Assembly: GCA_947495035.1 (NCBI GenBank)
Contig: CANLXI010000005.1
Coordinates: 186,001 to 250,000 of the forward strand
Length of the DNA: 64,000 nt
From: an uncultured Granulosicoccus sp.
GTDB taxonomy: Bacteria; Pseudomonadota; Gammaproteobacteria; Granulosicoccales; Granulosicoccaceae
Direction of reading: 5' to 3'
Both the position numbers and the translations under genes were made by a program. The notes below the pieces were generated by a model that saw only the letters and a program-made list of their open reading frames with translations, was not told where the DNA came from and did not search any database. Within the stretch, counting starts at the first letter, position 1, and each line of letters begins with the position of its first letter. Shown here piece by piece: positions 17,952 to 26,506 of the stretch.

Positions 17952-18587
17952 TCAATGCAAGGGTCTGGAGTGGTCGCTGTCGATGCTCTCTTCGAGAAAA
18001 ACGCCTTGTTGGCGAAGTTGTCGAGCCAATGCCGGGTGATGACTGATTTCCCATTCATCCACCAGTTGCAGCAGATCCTTCTCCGAGCGGGCACGAGTTG
18101 GAACTTCCGAGATGACAACGACATAGTCACTGAAATCGCTGGCCAGGGATTCAAAGATGCCCTGCAGAGCACGATCCCTGCTGGACTGGCTGGATTCTCC
18201 TGCCAGCGTGCCGTAGGCAGCTTCTCCCATGGACATGTAATAGCGTACGTCGATGGGTTTGCGATCGAGAGCGCCGGAAAACAGACCGGCTACGACAATG
18301 GCAACATCACCCAGGCGTTGCAGTTGCAGGCGACGTTCATGCTTGGTGGGTGACTCCAGGGCCATGCGATAGTATTCGGCCAGTGGTGTCAGGGTTGCGC
18401 CTGTCCCGTTATCATCGAGAAAATGCCTGGTCTTCGAATAGTTGCAAAGCAGTTGTGTCAGATACCACAGGGCATCGTCGTTGCCATCCAGCTTGTTGCG
18501 TTCTGCAGCATCTTCGATTCGCTCACGGAAGAAATCCTGCAATGAGCTGCTGGGTTGAATGAGACGGTCGTCGGACGTCGTGATCAT
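17952..18587 (-). CDS. Hypothetical helical protein, first of a pair
   Basis: A 211-residue soluble protein of unknown function. Visible stretches are LIQPSSSLQDFFRERIEDAAERN, LWYLTQLLCNYSKTRHFLDD and RLQLQRLGDVAIVVAGLFSGAL, then ALQGIFESLASDFSDYVVVISEV. These suggest a helical bundle without export signal. The ATG at 18587 has an AGGAT ribosome binding site five bases upstream; a frame extension to 18647 lacks one. It is the promoter-proximal gene of a two-gene unit with the 230-residue protein and is divergent from the chemoreceptor, with 329 bp of shared control DNA. A signalling link to the receptor is only a guess. Confidence 0.65.
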   Translation of the reverse strand: MITTSDDRLIQPSSSLQDFFRERIEDAAERNKLDGNDDALWYLTQLLCNYSKTRHFLDDNGTGATLTPLAEYYRMALESPTKHERRLQLQRLGDVAIVVAGLFSGALDRKPIDVRYYMSMGEAAYGTLAGESSQSSRDRALQGIFESLASDFSDYVVVISEVPTRARSEKDLLQLVDEWEISHHPALARQLRQQGVFLEESIDSDHSRPLH

Positions 18588-18916
18588 GGTCTTATCCTCG
18601 ATCTTTTCAACTACTGCTGTAATGCTAGCGACCTTTGTGCCAGACACTTGATCTGACGGAAAGATCCTCTGCCTGTCCTGATGTATAGCATCTGCAGAGT
18701 TTTACGGTTGTTAGCAAAGCAGGGGCGTGAGTGCCAGAAAGGTGGTGGCCAAATCGTCGCAAGGTGGTCCGATTCCTGAAAACAGTGGCAGGCTTGCAGA
18801 AGAAATCAGGCCTCCAGAGGGTTTTTTCTGTAACGGTAATGAAGCGCTAAAGTGTCAGTAAACAGGGTTTTCTGCCGATTCTGAATCAGGTAGAAGCGGT
18901 CTTTGGAATACACGGA
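18588..18916. other. Divergent control region, hypothetical pair / chemoreceptor
   Basis: No gene is visible in these 329 bases. The region must hold promoters for both directions. A TAAAGTGT (near 18848) and a GCCGATTC (near 18874) resemble the two halves of a flagellar sigma-28 promoter, but are 18 rather than about 11 bases apart. I therefore do not call a promoter. Confidence 0.4.
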
Positions 18917-20818
18917 ATGGGAAAGTTGGGTTTGGCCTTGCGCATACAGTTCGTGTTGCTGGCCTGTACGATCGTGGTGCTGTTGCTGCTGGGTGTTCAG
19001 GTCAATACCGCACGCAAGGCAAACACCGGCACGATCGATGAGCTGACTCTGATTCAGACGCGCCAGCTGGCTCTGCGCGATATCCAGATGGGTGCGGAGC
19101 GGCTGATACGCAGTTGGAAGAGTGTATTGCTCAGCAGTGATGAGGCCGAAGCTCAGCGGTTTCGCAGTGCGCTCCAGAAGAACAGAGACTCCATTCTCGC
19201 TCATGCACGGTATCTGCAGGGGCTGGGGCACGCGACAGGCGGCGGCGGCAAACTGCAGGGGTTTCTCGATTCGGCAAGCGAGCTGATGGAACACTATGAA
19301 AACGCCATGCGGGATTTCCTGCCGGGCGACAGCGATTCGATTGGCTTGCAAAGTGGCGTGGATATCATCGAAGAGCGCACGATGGAAATGATCGATACCC
19401 TGGTTCAAGATCAGGCTCTGCGAATGCAGACGCTGCTGGAGGGGCAGGAGCAGAGCGTGCAGCGTCAGGATCGCCAGTTTGCCTGGTCGGCCGTGGCCAT
19501 CCTGTTCTGTGTCGCCATCGTGTTTGGAGTATTCATACGCTGGCATGTGACCAGGCCGCTGGAACGCCTGGTGGATGCAGCCCTGCGGTTGAGCGAGGAT
19601 GAAACCACAGTCACCATTCGGCATGTCTCGCGTTCGGATGAACTGGGGGCCCTGGCCAGAGCACTGCAGGTCTTCAAGCGCAATCGCATCTCGGAGCTGG
19701 CGCTCATTCGTGCCGCAGAATTGAGTACCGAGGAGCGGGAACAGCAGATCAAGCAGGATGTGGAGCACCGCCGCGATGCCGAATATGCCGAACTGCGCGA
19801 AAGTGAGAGACATCAGGCGATTCAACGGGCCGAAGAATCTGCGGCCAGTGAACAGTTGCTGCAGGCTCGAATCGATCGACTGTCAATGGGTGTCAGTGCG
19901 GCGGCAGCCGGTGACCTGAGCTATCTGGAAAAGAACCCCTGCGAGAACCTGCACCTGAATGATGCACTGGCGCACATGACCAGAGATCTGGAGAGTCTCT
20001 TTGCACAGTTCGGCCGAGACTTCGGCAAGATCAGGACGGATGCGCAGAAGGTGAACCATTCGGCCGTGCAGCTCGAAGAACTCGGCCAGTTCATTGATGA
20101 GAGTGCGCAGTTGAACGGTGATCAGACGCAAAGGGTTCTCCAGGGGGCGCAGACTGTTCGAGACGTACTACTGGCGGTGGCTGATCGAGTCGACCAGATG
20201 GAAACGGGTATCCGTGGGATATCCGATAACGCCTCACAGGCTTCATCGGTCGCGTCTCAGGCAGTTGAGCTTGCCAGGAGTACAGGAGGCACCATGCGCA
20301 CGCTGTCCGAGTCATCGCAGGATATCGGCAAGGTCATCAAGCTGATCACATCGGTTGCCGAGCAGACCAATCTGCTGGCTCTCAATGCCACGATCGAAGC
20401 GGCGCGCGCTGGTGATGCGGGAAAGGGTTTTGCCGTTGTCGCCAATGAAGTCAAGGAGCTGGCCAAGGAGACCAACAAGGCAACCGATGAAATCGAGGTT
20501 CGTATTGCGGCCATCCGCAACGATACCGATGATGCCGTAGAGGCCATTGCCAGTATCAATCAGATCGTCTCGCAGATCGATGGACTGCAGACCAGCATCT
20601 CCGAGTCGGTGCTGGTTCAATCCGATACTGCCAGAGGCATTACCAAGCTGGTTGGGGATGCCACGGGTGACAACAAGAACGTCCGGTCCATTCTGGCGGA
20701 GGTCATCGAGCGACAGCAGAGCAATCAGGAGGCCGCCGCCCGGGTGCGGCATTCATCGGAGGAACTGCGCAACAGCGCCGAAGGCAATGTCGAAATGACC
20801 GCGCGCTACCGGATCTAG
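18917..20818 (+). CDS. Methyl-accepting chemotaxis protein
   Basis: A 633-residue transmembrane chemoreceptor. The first helix (about 8-28) is followed by a periplasmic helical sensor (about 30-185), the second helix ([16 protein letters not shown]) and a HAMP domain beginning [18 protein letters not shown] long acidic coiled coil (about 255-330) precedes the cytoplasmic signalling hairpin, whose tip is [20 protein letters not shown] and continues [18 protein letters not shown]. That tip binds CheA and CheW. The helical sensor resembles four-helix-bundle ligand domains; the ligand is unknown. No CheR/CheB-binding pentapeptide is seen at the C terminus. It is an isolated gene with no che operon in the window. 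Confidence 0.93.
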   Translation: MGKLGLALRIQFVLLACTIVVLLLLGVQVNTARKANTGTIDELTLIQTRQLALRDIQMGAERLIRSWKSVLLSSDEAEAQRFRSALQKNRDSILAHARYLQGLGHATGGGGKLQGFLDSASELMEHYENAMRDFLPGDSDSIGLQSGVDIIEERTMEMIDTLVQDQALRMQTLLEGQEQSVQRQDRQFAWSAVAILFCVAIVFGVFIRWHVTRPLERLVDAALRLSEDETTVTIRHVSRSDELGALARALQVFKRNRISELALIRAAELSTEEREQQIKQDVEHRRDAEYAELRESERHQAIQRAEESAASEQLLQARIDRLSMGVSAAAAGDLSYLEKNPCENLHLNDALAHMTRDLESLFAQFGRDFGKIRTDAQKVNHSAVQLEELGQFIDESAQLNGDQTQRVLQGAQTVRDVLLAVADRVDQMETGIRGISDNASQASSVASQAVELARSTGGTMRTLSESSQDIGKVIKLITSVAEQTNLLALNATIEAARAGDAGKGFAVVANEVKELAKETNKATDEIEVRIAAIRNDTDDAVEAIASINQIVSQIDGLQTSISESVLVQSDTARGITKLVGDATGDNKNVRSILAEVIERQQSNQEAAARVRHSSEELRNSAEGNVEMTARYRI

Positions 20819-20954
20819 CCTCATCGAGGCGAGAAAACGACCCTGGATACAGCATCCGCCATCCACTTCCTGGCAGACGCCAGTCTGGCTGCCAGTTCGA
20901 CGGTCATGCTGCGAGTTGCAGTAATCATTCATCCCCTGCATGCGTCATACCACG

Positions 20955-22418
20955 CTAGTCGTGGCGTGAAGCCACGGTTTTCAGGGTCGAGAATCCGTAC
21001 AGTGCTTCAAACCCCTTCTCGCGGCCATGTCCCGACAGGCCCGTACCGCCGAAGGGCAGCTCGACACCGCCTCCGGCGCCATAGTTGTTGATGAATACCT
21101 GCCCGGCTCGCAGCCGTCTGGCCAGACGCATCTGTCGTGCGCCATCCCGACTCCAGACAGAGGCCACCAGGCCATAGGGCGTACCATTGGCAATGGCGAC
21201 AGCGTGATCTTCATCGTCGAATGGCAGGATCAGCTGAACCGGTCCGAAGATTTCCTCCTGGGCCAGCACATGCTCGGGCGCAGCACCGGCGAGTAGTACC
21301 GGGGCAAGATAGAAGCCGCCTGCCGGTGCCTCGTCGACGATACGCCCGCGGGCAGCAACTTCCAGGTCTTGCCCCTGGTCCAGGCAGGCGCTGACCATAT
21401 CGTGTTGTCGGGCTGATATCAGTGGTCCCAGAGACAGGTCCTGCATGGCCGGTCCGACCTGCAGTTGTCGATACTGCCGGGCCATTCGCTCCAGCAGTTC
21501 ATCATGGATGTCACGTTGCACCAGAATGCGCGATGAGGCCGAGCAGGTCTGGCCGGCATTCTGGATACCGGCATTGACCAGGAAGGGGAGGGCTGCATCC
21601 AGATCGGCATCGGCAAACACCAGTTGTGCCGATTTGCCACCCAGCTCCAGCGTCACGGGTACGACATGACGCGCGGCACTGGCCTGGACAAGCCTGCCGG
21701 TGGCAAGAGAACCGGTAAAGGACAGGTGCTGGACACCTGCATGCTCTCCGAGGGCGGCACCGGCCTCCGTGCCGAGCCCGGGGATCACATTCAGCGCACC
21801 GGCAGGCAGGCCGGCTTCCCGCGCCATGTCGGCAAAGGCAAGTGCCGTCAGGCAGGCTTCCTCGGCGGGTTTGAGCACGGCAGCGTTTCCCATGGCCAGG
21901 GCCGCGCCCACCGAGCGGCCGATGATCTGCATGGGATAGTTCCAGGGAATGATGTGGCCGGTAACGCCATGCGGTTCACGCAGGGTGTACACGGTGTAGC
22001 CGTCCAGATAGGGAATGGTGCTGCCATGGATCTTGTCCGCGGCACCTCCGTAGAATTCCATGTAGCGCGCAAGGGCCAGGGCATCGGCTCTGGCCTGGCT
22101 CAGTGGCTTGCCTACGTCAAGCGATTCAAGTCGCGCCAGAGTTTCGCTGTTCTCCAGCACTCGCTGCCCGATACGTGCCAGTATACGGCCTCGTTCCGGC
22201 GCGCTCATGCGTCCCCAGTCTCCCTGCAGAGCGGCTTCAGCTGCGGCGACGGCCTGGTCGACGTCGGATTGGCCACCGCGTGCTATTTCGCAGATCGGCA
22301 GACCGGTGGATGGATCCGACAGTGCCAGGTATTGCGCATCGGCAGGCTTCACCCAGTCATTGCCGATGAAACAGAGTGACGGATCGAACCAGAGGTCGTC
22401 AGGCATCATGGGCGTCAC
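20955..22418 (-). CDS. NAD(P)+-dependent aldehyde dehydrogenase
   Basis: A 487-residue aldehyde dehydrogenase. The fold motifs are in order: IIPWNYPMQIIGRSVGAALA, LSFTGSLATGRLV, the catalytic Glu in LELGGKSAQ, the catalytic Cys in GQTCSASSR, EEIFGPVQLILPF and the C-terminal LPFGGTGLSGHGREKG. It belongs near the betaine/gamma-aminobutyraldehyde-type group, oxidising a small aldehyde to an acid; the exact substrate cannot be set. It starts 16 bases after the stop of a TetR regulator gene on the same strand, so it is probably co-transcribed with and controlled by it. Confidence 0.9.
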   Translation of the reverse strand: MTPMMPDDLWFDPSLCFIGNDWVKPADAQYLALSDPSTGLPICEIARGGQSDVDQAVAAAEAALQGDWGRMSAPERGRILARIGQRVLENSETLARLESLDVGKPLSQARADALALARYMEFYGGAADKIHGSTIPYLDGYTVYTLREPHGVTGHIIPWNYPMQIIGRSVGAALAMGNAAVLKPAEEACLTALAFADMAREAGLPAGALNVIPGLGTEAGAALGEHAGVQHLSFTGSLATGRLVQASAARHVVPVTLELGGKSAQLVFADADLDAALPFLVNAGIQNAGQTCSASSRILVQRDIHDELLERMARQYRQLQVGPAMQDLSLGPLISARQHDMVSACLDQGQDLEVAARGRIVDEAPAGGFYLAPVLLAGAAPEHVLAQEEIFGPVQLILPFDDEDHAVAIANGTPYGLVASVWSRDGARQMRLARRLRAGQVFINNYGAGGGVELPFGGTGLSGHGREKGFEALYGFSTLKTVASRHD

Positions 22419-22434
22419 TCCTTGCGGTCACGGT

Positions 22435-23040
22435 TCAGCGGCGGGATTGCCAGTGGCGAATGAAACTGTCGATGAGCAGATCGACGATCTGACTGTCGGC
22501 GTCCGTTGACTCGAGGTGAAATTGCGATGACAGCCTCAATGCGGCTGTACCATGCACGCCCGACCACAATGCCAGCGCACCCTGGCGGACTTCATTCTCG
22601 GGGGCGTTTGGTCGCAACTGATGCAGCTGCTGGCTGAGCAGCTCGAACATGGTGCGGATCTGGTCACCGAGACCCGGTGGTGGCTTGTCCGGGTGCTGGA
22701 TACTGCGGGTGAACATCAGATCGAACTGATGCGTGTGCTCGCGGGCAAACTGCAGATAGGCCTGACCCATGGAGCGGATGGCGTCAGCCGGGTTGCTGCT
22801 GCTCTGCTGCGCAGCGGCACAACGCTCATGCAGCGCGCGCAATCCGATCTGGTTGACGTGCAGAAAGATATCCTGCAGGTTGATGAATACCGAATACAGC
22901 ATGCCCGGCGTATAGCCCACGGCAGTGGCTATCTGTCTCGCTGTGACCTTCTCGACGCCTCTCTGCCTGACGAGGTTCAGAGCCGCCTCGATGATCATTT
23001 CCTGCAATTGCTCGCGGCTGTGGTCGCTACGTCGGCCCAT
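22435..23040 (-). CDS. TetR family transcriptional regulator
   Basis: A 201-residue regulator with an N-terminal TetR helix-turn-helix (about 12-58: IIEAALNLVRQRGVEKVTARQIATAVGYTPGMLYSVF) and a helical ligand-binding C-terminal domain of the WHG type. It is directly upstream of the aldehyde dehydrogenase gene (16-bp gap) and likely represses the two-gene unit until an aldehyde or related effector binds. An imperfect dyad (CATGATTGCATTGCATGATG, 23038-23057) overlaps the start codon and could be its operator. Confidence 0.87.
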   Translation of the reverse strand: MGRRSDHSREQLQEMIIEAALNLVRQRGVEKVTARQIATAVGYTPGMLYSVFINLQDIFLHVNQIGLRALHERCAAAQQSSSNPADAIRSMGQAYLQFAREHTHQFDLMFTRSIQHPDKPPPGLGDQIRTMFELLSQQLHQLRPNAPENEVRQGALALWSGVHGTAALRLSSQFHLESTDADSQIVDLLIDSFIRHWQSRR

Positions 23041-23057
23041 GATTGCATTGCATGATG
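23038..23057. promoter_or_regulatory. Candidate TetR autoregulatory operator
   Basis: An imperfect inverted repeat with two TGCA cores separated by one base overlaps the ATG of the TetR gene. TetR repressors commonly bind 15-20 bp dyads near their own start. The symmetry is partial, so this is a weak call. Confidence 0.25.
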
Positions 23058-23274
23058 TTTGACAAGGTACCGTCGATTATAGCGAGCGATGGCCGCAAGA
23101 CAGCCCGCGATCGGAAAATAGAGGAGAAAGGCAGCTTGCGTATACCCGGATGAGCGCCAGTCTTGCGCATGGACTGGCGGGGCACGTGGTAATTGGTGCC
23201 TGCAGGGCGGGGACGGAGCGCAGCCTGACCGACGGTGAACTCCGGTTGTGGGTTGATGCCTCGGCGAGGCTTGT

Positions 23275-24987
23275 TCAGCCTGGCTGGTGCAATACGGACA
23301 GGTGCGGAAACGGAATGATCAGCTTGGCTCGGGTACAGGCATCGACGCAGGCACTCTGAATGGTCCGCTCGATCTTGCGATAGGACTTCGCGGCACGGCT
23401 GTCACAGGTGACGAAGATCCAGTAGTCCAGGGAGGAATCGTTGGCCAGTTTCAGTTCGACTCTTACATCCTTGATGAAGCTGGCCAGGTCGGTCTGCGAG
23501 AGTTGTTCTCTGACGGCATCGCGTAGCAGTTTGGGCACCTGAGTCAGACTGATGTCCTGGTGCCGGTAGTCAACGCCGAAGCTGCTGGTGACACCGAAGG
23601 TATCGCCGCGCGACAGATTGGTCATGGTTGCGCGATAGAAGTCCACGGCAGGCATGCTCACCAGCTGGCCGCCGCGGTGCTTGAGCACTACCGTATCGGG
23701 ATTCTGGTCGATCACTTCCATCGGGCTGTGGTCTTCCAGCAGTACGGTATCGCCGCGCGAGCTCGGAAACCAGGGATCCTTGCCGGATGGGCGGGATGTC
23801 GTGTCGTGAAACTCGGCCAGCGGAATTCGCAGGACACCGTGCAATTCCGGATTGCGCAACACGGTGTACATGTTGATGGATTCGACGCGCCACGGCAGTC
23901 CACGATACATGATGCGTTCCGATTCGCGCATGGGGCCGATATTCAGCAGCAAACGGGCTTCGGAGAGGTAGCGTGGCAGAAGATTGCGGATGCCCAGGGC
24001 CAGGCCCACGATCAGAAGTATGAGCAGTCCCAGCAGCAGCACGTCGCCTCGCTGGTAGAATACGACGAAAACGGCAATCAGTATGAGTATGAAGGTCAGC
24101 GCCTGCACGCTGTAGGCAGCAAGCCGATAACGGGTACGGCTCTCCGGCGTGGCCTTGTCGACCAGTGCGGAGCGGTAACCGCGCATCAGGAAGCGCACGC
24201 CGAAGTACACGATGGACGCTGCGAGGATGGCCAACAGAAGGGTCAGGCCTCGACCGGTCAGGAAATCCTGCAGTGATTCTGCAAGAGTCTGAACCAGAGA
24301 CTTGTCGCCTTGCAGGTCGGCGATCTGGAAGCGCGCGATCTCGATGTCACTGCGGGCATCGTCGAGCCTGCCTTGCCACAGCTTGACCAGTCGGTCCAGT
24401 GAGTCCGCCAGCGCTCCCTCCTGCGCTCGATCTGCCAGAGGGGCGAGATTATCCAGAGCCTGTGTGGCGGCTGCCTGTTCTTGCTGACGCAGCGCAATCC
24501 TGTCGTTGAGTTCCTTGATCTTGCGGGGCTTTTCGGTCAGGTCCTTGAGGCTGTCGATGACTGGCTGTGCAATCAGGGCAATGTCTTCACGCCAGTTGCT
24601 GTCGGGTTCTTCCGTCGCGGGTGCAAACAGACTGTTGTCGACGCCGCCGATGGCAATGGTCTCCAGGGTGTCCCGCAATTGCTGAATATCTTCACTCAGC
24701 TCCTCTGCCTGGGCTCGCAGATCTTCCTGATCCTGCTCGTTGGCAGTCTGGATGGCCTCCCCCAGACTGCTGCGCTCATCGATTTTCTGACTGAGCACGC
24801 TCTGCACATACGCCAACCTCTCCAGAGTCGCTGCCGGGTTCTGCACGCTGCCCTCCTCGGCAGGGGCTGTCGAGGTCTCCGAGGCAGCTGTTTCCGGCTG
24901 CTGCGCACGCACTGCAGGCAACAGCTGTGTTGCCAGCAGAGTGAACAGCAGGATCAGGCGGGGTAGTGCCGACAGCGCTCTGTTCAT
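23275..24987 (-). CDS. MscS-like mechanosensitive channel family protein
   Basis: A 570-residue inner-membrane protein. A Sec signal peptide (about 1-28) leads into a periplasmic Gln/Glu-rich coiled-coil region (about 45-240). Three transmembrane segments follow near 250-350 (GLTLLLAILAASIVYFGV, LTFILILIAVFVVFY, DVLLLGLLILLIVGLALGI). The C-terminal region (about 360-570) resembles the MscS beta and alpha-beta domains. The pore-lining helix is degenerate (GLALGIRNLLPRYL, without the Gly/Ala ladder). The central part also departs from the standard MscS beta domain, so it may be a regulatory relative rather than a classical osmotic valve. It is downstream of the EndoU-like gene with a 54-bp gap. 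Confidence 0.75.
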   Translation of the reverse strand: MNRALSALPRLILLFTLLATQLLPAVRAQQPETAASETSTAPAEEGSVQNPAATLERLAYVQSVLSQKIDERSSLGEAIQTANEQDQEDLRAQAEELSEDIQQLRDTLETIAIGGVDNSLFAPATEEPDSNWREDIALIAQPVIDSLKDLTEKPRKIKELNDRIALRQQEQAAATQALDNLAPLADRAQEGALADSLDRLVKLWQGRLDDARSDIEIARFQIADLQGDKSLVQTLAESLQDFLTGRGLTLLLAILAASIVYFGVRFLMRGYRSALVDKATPESRTRYRLAAYSVQALTFILILIAVFVVFYQRGDVLLLGLLILLIVGLALGIRNLLPRYLSEARLLLNIGPMRESERIMYRGLPWRVESINMYTVLRNPELHGVLRIPLAEFHDTTSRPSGKDPWFPSSRGDTVLLEDHSPMEVIDQNPDTVVLKHRGGQLVSMPAVDFYRATMTNLSRGDTFGVTSSFGVDYRHQDISLTQVPKLLRDAVREQLSQTDLASFIKDVRVELKLANDSSLDYWIFVTCDSRAAKSYRKIERTIQSACVDACTRAKLIIPFPHLSVLHQPG

Positions 24988-25041
24988 GGGGTCAACCGTT
25001 GCTCAGCGTGACGTGTTGATGGTTCATCAATCCCGGATTGC

Positions 25042-25644
25042 TCAGTCCCGGACGTAGATGGGGAAGGCGGTATTGATGCCACCGCGACTGGACGTGTAGC
25101 CCTGCACCGCAAACCCGAGCCCGGATGGACCTTCGAAGGGCTGTGCTCGCGGATCATCACTGTTCCGGTAGGCATTGAGAACAGCCTGCAATACTTCATC
25201 GCGTGTCAGTGAGTCGGGAAAGAAGCTGGAAAATTTCCCCTTCCATTGCTGACCGTCACGAATCTCGATGTTGGCGGTGTAGACGCCGGCGCTGTTGGGG
25301 CGATCGCGAATGGATTTGACTCTGGCTCCTGAGGGGTCCTGGCCACCGGGGCGGGCGTGGAAGCCGACGGGTTTGCCGCTGCGGTTGATCTCTCCGGCGA
25401 AGATGTGCCACTGGTTGACATTGGGCTCGGTGTCGGTCCACTTCGGATAGTCCGGTTCACTCAGAGCCTCGCCTTGATGCGAGCCGGAACGGTTGCTGCT
25501 GCTGTCAACGGGAACGCTGGTGGTAGCAGGTGCACTGCCACCGCGTGACAGGGCGTGCAGATCAATGCCGAACTGGTCCAGATTGACACCCAGTGCCAGT
25601 AGTATGATGGCGGCGATGGGAATGTAGCGTTTGTACTTGTTCAC
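25042..25644 (-). CDS. Membrane-anchored bacterial EndoU-type ribonuclease domain protein
   Basis: A 200-residue protein with one N-terminal hydrophobic segment (about 7-20), a Ser/Pro-rich linker (about 30-65) and a C-terminal domain (about 72-200) matching the bacterial EndoU family. The family features are WHIFAGEI (His80) and GFHARPG (His96), then GVYTANIEI, KGKFSSFFPDSLTRDEVLQAV and finally GINTAFPIY. The paired histidines about 15 residues apart fit the known nuclease site. The usual Thr-x-Tyr near the C terminus is Thr192-Ala-Phe194 here. Such domains are mostly tips of contact-dependent or secreted toxins, yet this one is stand-alone, tethered by an uncleaved-looking signal, with no recognisable immunity gene. 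Its role could be periplasmic RNA cleavage or a simple toxin; unknown. Confidence 0.72.
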   Translation of the reverse strand: MNKYKRYIPIAAIILLALGVNLDQFGIDLHALSRGGSAPATTSVPVDSSSNRSGSHQGEALSEPDYPKWTDTEPNVNQWHIFAGEINRSGKPVGFHARPGGQDPSGARVKSIRDRPNSAGVYTANIEIRDGQQWKGKFSSFFPDSLTRDEVLQAVLNAYRNSDDPRAQPFEGPSGLGFAVQGYTSSRGGINTAFPIYVRD

Positions 25645-25769
25645 GATTGGTTGTCCGGTGAAGTTGTCGGTAAGCTAGTCTATAAAGGTTAACAAGTCGA
25701 CCTTTCGCTGGCTTGCGTTGATGGAATCTGGTCCAATTGGGAACGGTCACGGGCGAACACAGAGAAAAC

Positions 25770-26495
25770 ATGCTTAGGTGCCTGAAAACATTGTTCATTG
25801 CCTTGTTCGCTGTGAGTCAGGTGATGCCTTCCGGTCGGGTGGCGCTGGCCGATGCGCCGGTACCTGCATTGTCCGGGAGCTCCGCAACGTCAGGCCTGCT
25901 GCTGGCACAGTATGAACGGGGAGCCTATGGACGCTCGGTGGCCAATACGGACGCCTCGGTGGATCTCGAACCACCGCTGATCGAGCATGATGTCGTGGCC
26001 GAGGCTGAAGCGGACATTCGGCAGACCTTCGTGGCAACGGTGGTGGATGATCAGGATCTGGACAGTGTGATCTTCTATTATCGCTACGCCGGTGAAACCA
26101 GTTTCTCACGGTATGTGATGATGCAGGTGTCCTACTCGTCTACCTACATTGCGCAGATTCCGACAGATCCGAACGGCACGCGGGCCATCGAATACTATAT
26201 TCAGGCACGTGATACCAGCGGCAACCGAACAGTAAGAGGTTACACATTCAGTCCGTTGGTGCGAAATATAGTGCTACCTCCGGCCGAAGAACCCGTGATT
26301 CAGGCTCAGGCCGATGCCAGCGCTGACGCGGCAGCCCGGGAGGGGGCAGGCATCTCCAGGGTCGTGTATATCGTGGGGGGAGTACTCATACTGGGTCTGA
26401 TTGCCAGTGCGGCCAGTTCGTCCGGGGGATCGGGAGGCGGCGGCTGCAGCGACGATGGCTGCCGATTGTCGCTTACCATTGATCAGCCATTCTAG
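25770..26495 (+). CDS. Secreted/membrane Ig-like domain protein of unknown function
   Basis: A 241-residue envelope protein. An N-terminal signal peptide (about 1-28) is followed by an Ig-like beta-sandwich (about 65-165; FVATVVDDQDLDSVIFYYR, FSRYVMMQVSYSSTYIAQIP, AIEYYIQARDTSGNRTV). A single membrane helix (VVYIVGGVLILGLIASAA) lies near the end, then a Gly/Ser stretch and a short CSDDGC tail. The ATG at 25770 gives a clean signal peptide and is preferred to a TTG at 25737. It sits 11 bases before the CBM9-like lipoprotein gene, suggesting a shared transcript. No function is recognised. Confidence 0.65.
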   Translation: MLRCLKTLFIALFAVSQVMPSGRVALADAPVPALSGSSATSGLLLAQYERGAYGRSVANTDASVDLEPPLIEHDVVAEAEADIRQTFVATVVDDQDLDSVIFYYRYAGETSFSRYVMMQVSYSSTYIAQIPTDPNGTRAIEYYIQARDTSGNRTVRGYTFSPLVRNIVLPPAEEPVIQAQADASADAAAREGAGISRVVYIVGGVLILGLIASAASSSGGSGGGGCSDDGCRLSLTIDQPF

Positions 26496-26506
26496 AGGCC
26501 ATCCAC

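Noticed and set aside
18848-18881. Flagellar sigma-28 promoter for the chemoreceptor
   Set aside because: TAAAGTGT and GCCGATTC are separated by 18 bases instead of about 11.
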